64,000 bases of DNA, taken from the NCBI GenBank assembly GCA_002105175.1, contig MCGE01000010.1, positions 930,001-994,000 on the forward strand, written 5' to 3'. The notes beneath the pieces were generated by a model that worked only from the letters and a program-made list of their open reading frames with translations, searched no databases and was not told the origin of the DNA. The position numbers were made by a program, and so were the translations under genes. The stretch is from Absidia repens (lineage: Eukaryota; Mucoromycota; Mucoromycetes; Mucorales; Cunninghamellaceae). Below are positions 38,857 through 49,887 of this stretch, piece by piece (within the stretch, counting starts at the first letter, position 1; every line of letters begins with the position of its first letter).

Positions 38857-39849
38857 TAATATACAGATATAAATATCGTATTAGATAAACGATAGGTCAG
38901 AGCTGGGAACGAAGGAAAAAAAAAAAAAAAAGGAAAAGAAAGCGGAAAAGGGATGGCGAATAAAATGTTTCATGCCTTTGGCTTAATATTTTAATCGGAG
39001 CTGTTACCCAGACCGCTCGCCTAATTTTTCGTTTTTTTGAAGTATCATACGCCTTTTTAGATGATGCTTCATGGTCAAAAAAGGGGAGTGGGTCATTTTA
39101 AGGCCAAGTGACTTGAGTTGTTTATTATAATAATGATATAAACCCCTCATCATTGTTGATAATGATGGTGATCTTTTTTAGTAGAGAAATTACAATTCTT
39201 TATCATAGGGCGGAAACAGGCTTCTTCATTTTGCCGCAGGACTGATACTGTACCTCCTCCACATCGACATCATCACCCAGGTCACTCCACATTTTTTTTA
39301 ATCTATCTTTTATTTTGGTTTGTGCATGACCATTCCCTTTTTATATTGAATACAAGAACACATTTGAGAGCGCCGTTCTAAAAAAAAAAAAGAACCACAA
39401 TAACAACAACAAAAACTATTAAGTGTTGTTCCTTGCCTGTTCTTTTCACATGACAAAAAAAAAAAGTCCCGGGTTGTTCTCATGCATTCCTATCATTGGA
39501 ATCAGGGAAAAATATGAGAATTCTGATTTATTACTTTGAGTCTTATTCAAGCGCGGAATCTCAAAAAAAAAAAGACACAACCTTATCAGTTTATTGAAAA
39601 AGAAACTTTTTTTTATTTTTTTCTCTCTGGTGTGAATGTGATTTTCTGATTCTGGTTTTGGTGTGATTCATAAGTAGTGCTTTTCTTTTCAATTCGTAAG
39701 CGGTATTCATAAGCAGGTATTCTCTCTTTTTGTTTTTCATTGAAACCCCGCTCGCCGTAAAATAGAGTTAGAGGATAATTTTTTTTTCTTTTCTTTGTAC
39801 TCTTCTCCTTTTTTCTTCTTCTCACTTTTATTCACTTTATACACACACC
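38857..39849. other. Divergent promoter region, RING ligase / lipase
   Basis: About 1 kb, AT-rich with A and T runs. Nothing coding is supported. It contains upstream regions of both flanking genes; a CT-rich stretch (39781-39830) immediately precedes the lipase ATG. Confidence 0.5.
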
Positions 39850-41050
39850 ATGTCATCAGTTAATGTAGTTGAAGAATGGGTCACTTTGTCCGATGGACAA
39901 AAACAATATACCAAAACCTGGAAAGTAACTCCCAGTGCAAAAGCTCATCTTGTGTAAGTCTTTCAACGGTCACCTCATTCCTTAGTTGTCTCTCATCATT
40001 TATGTATATATATATATATATATATAGAGTCATTCACGGCTTTGGAGATCATTGCTCTCGTTATGACCCACTTTGCAGAGTATTTGCAGAACATGGTATT
40101 GAAAGTCATGGTATTGACGAACGCGGTTGGGGGGAAACTGGTAAACGAGATCAATCCTTCGGTAACAATCAAGGGTAAGTGAGAACTTTTTGTTCATGAT
40201 ACCATTTCTTAGACATATATACACAAAACACTTATTGCATCTTTATTAGTTATAATACTGCTTTAAGCGATATCAACGAAGCTGTCAACCGTACCAAGCA
40301 ACCTGGTGTTCCTTTGTTTTTATTGGGTCATAGTATGGGTGGTGGTTTGATTCTCAACTATACAGCAAGAAAGGAACAATACGACGGTGTCGCCAAAATC
40401 ACGGGTGCCATTGCCTCGGCGCCTTTGGTGACCTTGACAACCCCCGTCAATGCTATTAAATATCATGGTCTCAAATTGGTCTCGCACCTCTTGCCCAGCT
40501 TTGGTATCCGCGCCGACCTAAACCCGGAAGCCATGTCTCATGACCTCGAAGAAATAGAGAAGTATAAAAATGATCCTTTGGTGCATGATTTTACCACCAT
40601 TGGCACCGGTAAGTAAATGCGACCTCTTTTTGTTTGGAATAGGTGCACTCACACTCCATTTTCTTACTAATGTGTAGCGGGCGGATTCCTGGAGGCGGGT
40701 AAGGATTTACTTACGATTGGCTCCAAAATTACAACGCCTATTTTATTCTCTCATGGTGATGCCGATCCTGTCAATCTTTATGCAAGTACAAAACGTGTTT
40801 ATGAAATTACCTCAAGCTCTGACAAGGAACTGAAGACCTGGGAAGGTCTTCTACATGAACGTAAGAAAAAAAAAAAAGGAAGAGCAAGAAGAATTGTGGG
40901 CGGAGATAAGGAAATGCGCAGGGATTGGATCTGATTCATTTCTTTTCCTCTTTGTTATGTATACATATAGTACACCATGAACGGAAGCCTGACCGCGATG
41001 CTGTGGCTGAATATTATACAAACTGGATCAAGCATCGTATTCCTCAATGA
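39850..41050 (+). CDS. Monoacylglycerol lipase (Yju3-like alpha/beta hydrolase)
   Basis: Five exons: 39850-39953, 40028-40174, 40250-40608, 40678-40860, 40971-41050; 290 residues, close to yeast Yju3 (313) and human MGLL (303). Oxyanion region HGFGDHCSRY at 38-47; nucleophile elbow GHSMGGG with Ser112; acid in SHGDADPVN; base in the C-terminal LHHERKPD. Role: hydrolysis of monoacylglycerol to glycerol and free fatty acid at lipid droplets or membranes. The first intron carries a TA microsatellite (40006-40026) just before its acceptor. AATAAA follows at about 41126. Confidence 0.95.
40006..40026. repeat. (TA)n microsatellite in lipase intron 1
   Basis: About ten TA units running straight into the AG acceptor at 40026-40027. 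Confidence 0.85.
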
Positions 41051-41387
41051 TGACTAGTTAGACGATTATTGAATTAGTGTATTGTAGTGATAGTTTATGT
41101 CGTTCATATATATATATATATATATAATAAAACTTTGATTTTGACTTTATATGTATTTATGTCCATGTTGGTACGTTGACTGGTATTGATTTACATGAAA
41201 CCCGAAAAGTCTCTACGCAGCCACTTGCTTTTTCGCTTTTCCGGAAGATAATCGCCCTATATGGCAATCCACAGCCACGCGGAGTTATATCTTAGATCAA
41301 AAAAAAAAAAAAAAGCATCAATTTAAAAAGGGCTCTTTTCACTCTCTCTCTTTTTCCTTTATATCTCTGCAATATACATACTTCATC
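41051..41387. other. Spacer between lipase and beta-propeller genes
   Basis: 337 bp. Holds a (TA)n run at 41107-41126 followed at once by AATAAA, the probable lipase poly(A) signal, and a CT-rich stretch before the next ATG at 41388. Confidence 0.55.
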
Positions 41388-42357
41388 ATGCCTCTTCACT
41401 CAGTTTTTGGATTTAATGAAAAAAGCGAAAAACGTTCAATGGAAAAGGACGAAGAATCTTTGGAAAGCCAGGAAATTCGACCATTTACAAGAAACCAAGT
41501 CTTATTGTGCTCGACTCATGGCAAGATATACGCTATCAGCAAAAAGGATGGAAGTCGGTACTGGCGACAAGATTTTCCCACCGGTGCATTTGGGGGCATT
41601 GTGTCTCTTTTTATTACTGACAACGATACTGCCGTGATTGGCGCCAATGGTAAAACGGCTTGTCTGGATTTATTCACTGGTGAGCCAAAGTGGGTGAACA
41701 AAATGAAGGTAAAAAGAAACAAAAACAAACCAAGGTGCATAGATAGAGGAACACGCTTCCCCTAATTCATATGGAGATAAACTAGTATTGAATCTCTCTC
41801 ATTTGTTATTATAGGGATTCGGATACGATGAAGTAGGTGTGATAGCCACTCCTAGTCGATTCCTTTCACCAAAAGCACAAAGTCATCTCAACAACCAGTA
41901 CAATGACCACATTGCGGATCCGTCGGCACCTCCATCTTACGAAACAACGACAGAAGTGGAAAAGCAAATGTTCTATGGGTGTTCTAGCGGCAAGGTATTG
42001 GCGGTGGATCCCGATACTGGCGACGAAGCATGGCGCTTCAATTGTCCTCAGGGCGGTTACTCTATTCCTTCCATCTTGGTCGAGCCTCCTAGTCAGGACA
42101 CTGAATGGCCATTCCAAGTGATCTATGTGGGTTGTGGACGCTGGGTCTACTGTTTGAAGTCGGTGACGGGTGAGCTCCTTTGGTCTTTACGCATCACCAA
42201 TTCAAAACTTGGACTGGGATTCATGTCGCTGGCGACTCCTTGGAGTTCCCGTTTGGCTGCCGAGGCTCACACGAACTTCTCCGCTATACCTCATGCGCAA
42301 CATAGGGATGTCCAACGAAGGAATCAACAAGCGGCAAGCAGTGGTGGTGGTAGCTAA
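41388..42357 (+). CDS. PQQ-like beta-propeller protein, unknown function
   Basis: Two exons, 41388-41708 and 41815-42357, encode 287 residues. Repeated blades of PQQ/quinoprotein-like type are visible: VLLCSTHGKIYAISKKDGSRYW, AVIGANGKTACLDLFTGEPKW, FYGCSSGKVLAVDPDTGDEAW and IYVGCGRWVYCLKSVTGELLW, each ending in the x-G-x-x-x-W signature. No signal peptide, transmembrane segment or calcium/PQQ ligand set is evident, so an enzymatic role is unlikely; binding or scaffolding is inference. The first 35 residues are charged and the last 30 disordered with a Gly/Ser end. The repeat number is low (four or five blades), so it may be a partial propeller or oligomerise. Confidence 0.85.
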
Positions 42358-43112
42358 ATGATTGGATCTCCACCCTCCTCTTCCTCCGATCCCCTTTTGT
42401 TTTTAGTTTTATTAGCTATCATTTTTTTTATTCCCCCCTCCTCCTCATAGGATATCTTTTTCATAGCTTTTATCATTGTCTATTCTTTACCTATTATCAT
42501 ATAATAAACATATCAATATATATATTCTATGCGTTCGCATTGCTTTATGTCTGGGGCTATTCTTGTTTCTATTGTGGATAGGGACGATCATTTTATGGGA
42601 ATGGGTGATGTCATACAGTGCGTGTATGTGATACTAAAGGCATGTGATGGATGACCTGGGACGATCTATTAGAGCATGATTTTTGATAAGACTGTGCGAT
42701 AAAATGGTGTGTTTGAAAAATATTTAAGAGGCGGGATCACATATTATAAAGACAGTGGTAGCCTGGTATATTTGTATTATATATGAATATAAAGAAATGA
42801 CGGAAAGTCGGGACAAGTTTGAAGTGTAAGCGGGTCATTGTTTATTGAATATGTATATACAGCAAAATTGATGTCATAATAAAAAGAAATAGAGTTGATA
42901 AATAAAATGATCAATAACTACTACTACTATTACTATTACTACTACTACACTACTAATATTATTAATGTTAATGCTAAGAAGGGGTAGGGGGATTCTATGA
43001 GTAAGACACTATTGGAAATCATTTTCAGAAGGGAATGACATCGTTGATTGAGAAGTTGCTATTATAAATAAGAATAAGCCTATATCAGTTTATCACTTGT
43101 TATCCATTCCAT
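42358..43112. other. Convergent 3' spacer, beta-propeller / RAD18
   Basis: 755 bp without genes. AATAAA near 42503 is a likely signal for the plus gene. An imperfect CTA/ATT trinucleotide tract lies at 42917-42975. Confidence 0.55.
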
Positions 43113-44725
43113 TTATATTTTTATTGACTTACAAGGTTCACCTTTTTCCTCAGCTGAGGGTTTGGACGTTTTTCTCCTTGCTCGTTCAATGAGTGTCTTG
43201 TATTCGTCGCCATACTTATGCTGTAAATAAAATTAATAAAAAAGAAGATCGGTTAAGGAGTCATATGGGTTGATAACGTTGATCACGATTCACAAAAATA
43301 TAATAAAATAAAAAAGGATATTGTGCTCGTCGACGTCAGGGGCAGATCGCTTGCTGGCCATTTTAGCTGAGAATTGTAAAGATTCAGCTTTATGTAACTG
43401 CCGCATCAATTTGGTGATATCCATGGGGTCGGGAGAGTCCATATTTGCATTGTACATTGTAACGTATTCCTTGTACCGCCACACCATTTGAGATTTATCA
43501 CCATGGTTAGGAAGATCTAAATCCTATCATTATCACAAAAAAAAAAAAAAAAAAAAAAAAACCACACACATACACATCAGTAAATATAAATCCAACTATA
43601 TGATGACACCCAGAATTATTCTGCATGAGGACGAAAAAAAAAAAAAAAAAAAAAAGTAACCCATTTATTCCTTGCGTCTTTTCTTTTTACCCTTAAGAGT
43701 CGCCGTAAATCCTTTTCCTTGTACATATCATAAACAATTTTGATTGGTTTTTTCCCAGTGTTGATGCTATCATTATATATACAAAAGAAAAGGTGCGTGT
43801 ATATGTGTTTAATATAGAGCAATCCAACACCCCCCCCAACTCCCTCTCCGGGTTTTTTTCTGCTGATAATAGAACATCATGATTTCCAGTTAACTTACGG
43901 TTTTTCCACCAATTGAGGTATCACAGGCTTTGTTGGTCTTGGAGGTATGGTGCTGTCACCGTTGAGACAATTATCGACATGCTGGTTCAAGACTTCCATG
44001 TGCATTTTCTGTTGACATATTGGACAAGTAACAAGATCTGGATCTACAAAGCAAGAACGTGTCATGCGGTTAATTGGTTTTCCTCCATCCTCAATAAAAA
44101 GATGATGGATTTTCACTCACTTTCTGACAAAGAAGTGACGCTTTGGAGGCGAGTAGATCGTCGACTAGAGGAGGTATCTTGAAATTGTTCTGTGAAGTTG
44201 GATTTGTGGTTGGGAGCGTCAGCTGATGTTGACGATGAAGATGATGGTAATCGAGGTGGTGGTAGCAATGGTGAATCGTTCGTTGTTGTTGTTGTTGTTG
44301 TTGTTCTAATGGTGGCTTGCTCTATAGCGGTAGTAGACTGCTCCGTTTGTATGCTAGTCGTTTGTTCGAGATCTAATATTATTTTTCTATCAACACATAA
44401 CGAAAAATGAGCGTGTTAGTAGTTCACTTATTGGTCCTTTTTTTTATCACCAACTCTTTTACCTTGACAGTTTCCAGGCATGAATGACATTGTCCAGGTC
44501 ATAGTTGTTATGTAGTTTTGAATCATGACTCGGTGTTCGACATTTGGGGCAACATTGTTCAGCGGCCAAACTTCGTCGAATGCAAATGGCGCAGAAGGAA
44601 TGGGAACACGTGCTGAGAATCATCGCCGTGTCGTAAAATTCTTTACAGATAGGACACCGTAAATTTTCATCTAAGGTTTGTAGCTCACCCGCTTTGAAGT
44701 CTAATGGATCGTCGATTCCCTCCAT
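43113..44725 (-). CDS. RAD18: Postreplication-repair E3 ubiquitin ligase RAD18
   Basis: Six exons: 44463-44725, 44121-44386, 43899-44043, 43691-43766, 43322-43523, 43113-43222; 353 residues. The RING is at the N-terminus: LRCPICKEFYDTAMILSTC, then SHSFCAICIRRSL and CCPKCR. After a Ser/Thr-rich linker with a Thr run comes a UBZ4 finger (LVTCPICQQKMHMEVLNQHVDNC), then a SAP domain (YDMYKEKDLRRLLRDLDLPNHGDK). The RING-UBZ-SAP order is diagnostic. Role: with Rad6, monoubiquitinates PCNA at stalled forks. Introns 1-4 are GT-AG. Intron 5 (43223-43321) only keeps the frame as an AT-AC intron with donor ATATCCTT and branch-like TCCTTAAC. The tail then reads KHKYGDEYKTLIERARRK, as expected for this region of RAD18. 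The start ATG sits directly before the RING-proximal sequence. Confidence 0.93.
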
Positions 44726-44796
44726 TCTTCTATCTTATTTCGTGGAGAAAAGGGCAAGTGAGAATAAAAAGCAGAGAAAAATAAATCGAGCCGCGT

Positions 44797-44833
<37 letters not shown>

Positions 44834-45478
44834 GTGAAGCGGGATTATAAATTCTATTTTGACTGACTGGAATGGGGTTTTATTGGCAGGTGACAGGCCT
44901 TTCTCATGACAACCAGAGCGTCATTTTAAAGGCTACTATGTCATCCTATGTATTTCTTTCTTTTTGCATTGTAAAGATGCCTGAGAATTTTTATTCTTGT
45001 AACTATGATAATGATTCCTGCTCCTCGAATTGAAAAAGCATGGAAGGGTTTTCTTCGCTCAGGAACGAGTCTCGCGCTCTTCTTATTTTTACTTGGCTTT
45101 GTCCACCCTCTAAAAAAAGGAACAGGTAATCACCCTCATGTAATTTCTCCCACACACAAAATGATTTTTTTTGTAAAGCAAGACGCCCTTTTTTTTTATT
45201 AAAAACGTCTTACAAGAACAGAAAAGGGTGTTATATCATATGATATTGCGAAGAATGGTATGGCATTACACGTATGGTGTAATGGACATATCTTTTTTTT
45301 CTCCGTTTTTTATTGTACCTGCTAACTGGAACCGGTCAGTGGACCCCGAGTACCGATTTCGGAGGTGTAAAATTTTTCGCACGCCTTTTTTTTAGGGCCC
45401 ATAATATATTTTAGACTTTTTTTTCCCTTTTTCTTTTTCTGTTTCTTTCGTCTTTTTTTTTGTCTTTCTTTTTTAACA
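44726..45478. other. Divergent promoter region, RAD18 / prolidase
   Basis: 753 bp. A 33-nt A tract at 44798-44830, about 75 bp upstream of the RAD18 ATG, is a candidate nucleosome-excluding element. A CT/T-rich stretch precedes the prolidase ATG. No gene supported. Confidence 0.5.
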
Positions 45479-47269
45479 ATGTCATATACTAAGCTCCCCA
45501 CTCGTCAAAACGTCCAAAAGATCCTGGGACATCTCAAACTTAACGAAGGTGTGATCTACTTGAATGGGTCTGTGATGCAAGAACGTGATAACACTGATGT
45601 TGAACTTCCTTTCCGCCAAGAATCCAACTTTTACTATGTCACTGGTAATTTTCCTTAAAAAAGAGAATATATATATATATATATATATATATATCAATTC
45701 GCTTTTATGGCTCACTCAAACTATTTCTTCTTTTCTATATATCAAAGGTGTCAATGAACCTGATTTCCACGTTGTGATTGATATTGCTTCTGGAAAGACG
45801 ATCCTTGTCGCACCCAATGTTGTTCCGGATCACGTCATGTGGATGGGGCTTCCTGATTCTCTTGAAGTCTTACAAGCCAAGTACGATGTCGATCAAGTTA
45901 TTTATGCCGACCAACTCAATACCTTGTTTGCCACCGCTTCCAAAGTCTATACCTTACCTATCACCAAAAATGCCGCTATTGAACAAAGCTCTAAAAACAA
46001 ACTGGCCAATGCCTCTGAACAACAGACACTTGAAACTGCTTTTATTGATGCCCGTTTGATCAAGGCTGACTGGGAAGTGGAAATCATGCGCAAGGCTAAC
46101 AAGATCTCATCAGATGCTCACGTCAAGGTAAACCTTTTCACTGTCTTTTATTGAAGGAAAAAAAAGGGGAGGGGATGTCTATTTCCTGACACACAGACAC
46201 TCACACTCACACGTACCTTTCTTCTTTGGGAAAATCTTTCATGGATAGCTCTGGCAAGCCGTCCATCCAGGTTGTACTGAAGCCCAATTACATGCCTTGT
46301 TCTTGTACGAATCTGCTCGTCATGGTGCCTTCTTCCAATCCTACTTCCCCATTGTCGGCGCTGGTATGAATGCTGCCACTTTACATTACAACAAAAACAA
46401 CGCCGTAATGAACAACCCTAACGATGTGGTTCTGGTGGACGCCGGTGCTGAATATGAATTGTATGCTTCTGACATTACCCGTGTTTTCCCTGTCAATGGA
46501 AAGTTCTCTCCTGAAGCTCGTGTCATTTACTCTATTGTCTTGGAAATGCAAAAGGTAAGTTTAGGATAAGGATATACATAGAAAAGGCAACATTTGGTAA
46601 TTCGACACGGATAGATCAAATTGATGGATTAACTCACACATTGGGGCTCGGGGGTCTTTATTATCGCTATTTTATTTAGGCTTGTATTGATATGTGCAAG
46701 GCAGGTGTAGCTTGGGAAGATATCCACGCCACTGCGACTGAAGTTGGTTGTGATGGTCTTTTGAAGGCTGGGATCCTTGTGGGTAACAAGAAGGAAATTT
46801 TGGACAAGTCTGTGATGGCTGCCTTTTTCCCTCATGGAAGTAAGTAGATCAACCTTATTTTACATATACACATACTGCTGTCTTTTTATTAACTCAGAAT
46901 TTTTTTTTTAAAAAAAATATAGTTGGCCATTCTATCGGTATGGACGTACATGATGTGGGTGGATATCCCCGAGGTGTCGAACGCATCAACAAGCCTGGTA
47001 TCTGCAATTTACGTATGCGTCGCACCTTGGCCCCTGGATATGCCGTCACTGTGGAACCTGGCATTTATTTCTTTGGCTACTTGATCGATCCTGTCCTCAA
47101 CCATCCTGACACTGGCAAGTACATCAATGTGGAAGCTTTGAACAAATACAAATCCGTTGGTGGTGTGCGTATCGAAGACAATCTAATCATCACCCAAGAC
47201 AGTCCTATCAATTTGACAACTGTACCCAAGGAAATCGATGAAATTGAAGCCTTGATGGCCGCCAATTAG
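45479..47269 (+). CDS. PEPD: Xaa-Pro dipeptidase (prolidase)
   Basis: Five exons: 45479-45644, 45748-46127, 46249-46554, 46680-46839, 46923-47269; 452 residues. The N-terminal aminopeptidase-P-like domain (LPFRQESNFYYVTG) is followed by the pita-bread M24 catalytic domain. Metal ligands aligned to human PEPD: D246 (LVDAGAEYE), D257 (ASDITRVF), H340 (IGHSIGMD), E382 (TVEPGIYF) and E422 (RIEDNL); His347 in VHDVGG is also kept. Role: cytosolic Mn-dependent hydrolysis of dipeptides with C-terminal proline or hydroxyproline, the last step of proline recycling. Intron 1 contains a TA microsatellite. AATAAA near 47380 closes the transcript. A dispersed repeat begins about 160 bp past the stop. Confidence 0.97.
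45667..45694. repeat. (TA)n microsatellite in prolidase intron 1
   Basis: About fourteen AT/TA units about 22 bp past the donor. Confidence 0.85.
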
Positions 47270-47429
47270 TTGAATTTTCTCCTCCATCATTTAGTTTAGC
47301 TTTTTATTTTATTTTTATCTCTTCCTTTTATTTTGTATCTAGTTAGATTGTTAAGTTTATGTAGTCTTTTTTTGTTTTAATAAACGCAATGATGCTCCTT
47401 TGGAGCTTTGGGTAGTCATAAATTTACTT

Positions 47430-47680
47430 GGTGTACGGTTTTTTTTATTGAATGTGGGTTTTATGGTGTGGTCTTGGATTAGTATTAGAACTTGGATCAA
47501 GGGCATTTCGAAAAATGCAATACAAATGTGCATGGGGAATCCTTTCCATTTTATTATTCCTGATTTGGACAGTGCTAAGAAACAATTATTAGACTAGTTT
47601 GGCGTTAGTTTATCATAGTTTATATTCGCTTCTGTTCGATAAAATATATTTTGTTTCTTTACCATGAGTCTCTCATACCT
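47430..47680 (+). repeat. Dispersed noncoding repeat, copy 6 (short form)
   Basis: TCTTGGATTAGTATTAGA lead as in copy 3, then AAAAATGCAATACAAATGTGCATGGGG and a degenerate core (47529-47555). It ends at GATAAAATATATTTTG followed by a GAGTCTCTCAT block also seen in long copies. Confidence 0.65.
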
Positions 47681-47732
47681 TCAAGTATCTTATCGAATGT
47701 GGTGTACGTATATGGGTAGCAAACAAAATCTG

Positions 47733-47768
47733 ATGTGTGCGTGTGCGTGTGCGTGTGCGTGTGCGTGC
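47733..47768 (+). repeat. (GTGTGC)n hexanucleotide microsatellite
   Basis: Five to six units of a GTGTGC-type hexamer. Confidence 0.9.
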
Positions 47769-48409
47769 CAAAAAAAAAAAAAAGACGGTGATATATCTCA
47801 TCTATGAGTCTTTAAAAAAGAAAGCGAGGAGGAAGGGGTTTATTGAGTGGGCTAAATATGACAATGATGGGCTATTGACAAAAAGAGACAATGATGGACG
47901 CATAAAAAAAAGAAGGCACAAAAGATACCTGCCGTACAATAGCAGACGCCCTCCTTCATTTTGCACTTTCGCAAGCGAATCATCGAGGCGTAGTATTTAT
48001 ACCCAACGTTTTGTACAGTGGGGAGAAGGGGGGGGTATTGGATGAATAGAAACAACTGAATGATTATGGACGCTCTATTATTCCCTTTTTGAAGGACATC
48101 TCTAGATGCCTATGCAATTTTTGTGTGGATTTCTATGACATGTATTTCTTTTTTGTTATACCATATTCAATTAAAGTAAAGAACATAATATATACAGTGT
48201 GCCCATTGCAGTAAAAGCTATTTTCTCTCTACGAGCGAGGTTCATTACTATGTTTAATCGAGTAGGAATAGGCTAACTTTTCATAATAATGGCCAAAAAC
48301 ACTGTCAGTCTGTCACTTATGAAAAATAAATAATCATAAGCCAGGTAGAGGGGGAATAGCTGATAGAGACGACTGCACCCACAACACCACCACCACCCTC
48401 GAAGTTCAT

Positions 48410-49170
48410 TAATGTGTTTGGACGGGTAAGAGTAGGATCATCTTTGATATTGAATGACCTAGAAATCCCAGCCAATCACTAAGGCTCTAGAAGTAGCGCT
48501 ACTAAGCTATAAAGAAGGTGGCTGGAAGGATACTCGCACAACAGCTACAATAGCAGCATTTCTCACTATCTGTTGGATCGAAGTATGGATGACAAAAAGG
48601 CATATTTTATTACATGTTGGGAAATACTAATCTAATGGCGTGAGATTCATTGTAACAAGTGATCTAAGGGAGGATGCTTGGAGAAGTTTGAAGAATGGTA
48701 AATGGTAATATAAAGAGATAGTCCTAATATATTGTGCAAGGCATGAGAAAGTCTAAAGATATATCTTTACTTGATCATAACAACTATCAATACTAATCAA
48801 AACAGATGATGGTAGTAAAAAAGAGATCTCTTGTACAAAGGCATGAGAGAGTCTAATATAACTTTTTTCATTGAAGGAAGTCAAAAAAAAAACATATTTT
48901 ATTCAGATGCGAATACCAATGAATGACAAATTAACACTAAACTAAGCCAATGAAGGCTCCAAAAAGCCAACTAACGGTGGTTCTAGATCCTATATCCAAA
49001 ATGAAAGGGGTTCCCCATGCATCTTGTATTTCTCTCTCTTAAAACCCTTCTAAACTAGTCCTGGTACTAATCTAAGTCCAACATATCTCCATAGAAGTCG
49101 AATGGTGAAAGAAAAAAAAAGAAAGAGTGAGAAAATAAAAAATTGAGGAGTAAATAAAGATCCACGTGTG
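48410..49170 (-). repeat. Dispersed noncoding repeat, copy 7 (long form)
   Basis: Core at 48984-49022, ACATATTTTATT blocks near 48600 and 48892, and CCACGTGTGCGGG near 49162. Opposite in sense to copy 6 (tail-to-tail) and about 300 bp past the stop of the minus-strand HutD-hydrolase gene. Confidence 0.75.
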
Positions 49171-49442
49171 CGGGATTTGAAATGTTTTCTGTGAGCAATT
49201 TTTGGATGGATACGAAAAAGTAGGATAGTGCTCCACCCTCGCTGATATTATAGACATGTGTGGAAAAATTCTGTCTCTATATAGTCAGTTATCTGCTTTT
49301 GATATGAATTATTTATACACATAACTATACTACTATGTATCTTCTCTGCTATTTGAAGTCGCTACATAGTAAGGAAAGGAGACAAACAAAGTTGAGTTTA
49401 TTATTACATCGGTTCTTTTTTTTTTCTTGTGGATAATGATTA

Positions 49443-49467
49443 ATATATATATATATATATATATATA
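49443..49467. repeat. (TA)n microsatellite just past the HutD-hydrolase stop
   Basis: About twelve TA units, 8 bp outside the stop codon at 49476-49478, so inside the 3'UTR. Confidence 0.85.
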
Positions 49468-49475
49468 AGATGATA

Positions 49476-49854
49476 TTAATAGTTTTCTTTGGCCACTTTC
49501 GCCAACGTTTCGCTCTTTTTCTTTATGACACCTAAATGGACGATCCTATCACCTGTCAAAGCGACTGGGTTTGAACTTCTTCCAATGATCTACGCAATAC
49601 AAAGATCGCTCGAAAGATTAGATACAGGGAGTGACGTTTTTCCTTTTTTGTGTCTTTTTTTTTTCATCACCCACCACAGATGTACAGGGAGCAAAGTATT
49701 CATCAACCACTGTGCCAAACATGTCTTTCATCCTGGCAATCAAATCGCCTTTCCGGATGATTGTGTTGACCCCTGGATAGACTTCGAGTACCCCACCCGT
49801 TCTTGTATATATCTAATGTGTATTGAAACCAATAAATAAAGAACGTATGTGTAT

Positions 49855-49887
<33 letters not shown>

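Larger units (their letters stand above)
47270..49475. other. Convergent spacer with two dispersed repeats
   Basis: 2.2 kb between the prolidase stop (+) and the HutD-hydrolase stop (-). It holds repeat copy 6 (sense +), a (GTGTGC)n tract, a purine-rich segment, repeat copy 7 (sense -) and a TA run at 49443-49467. No gene supported; the 47737-48045 open frame is mostly simple sequence. Confidence 0.6.
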
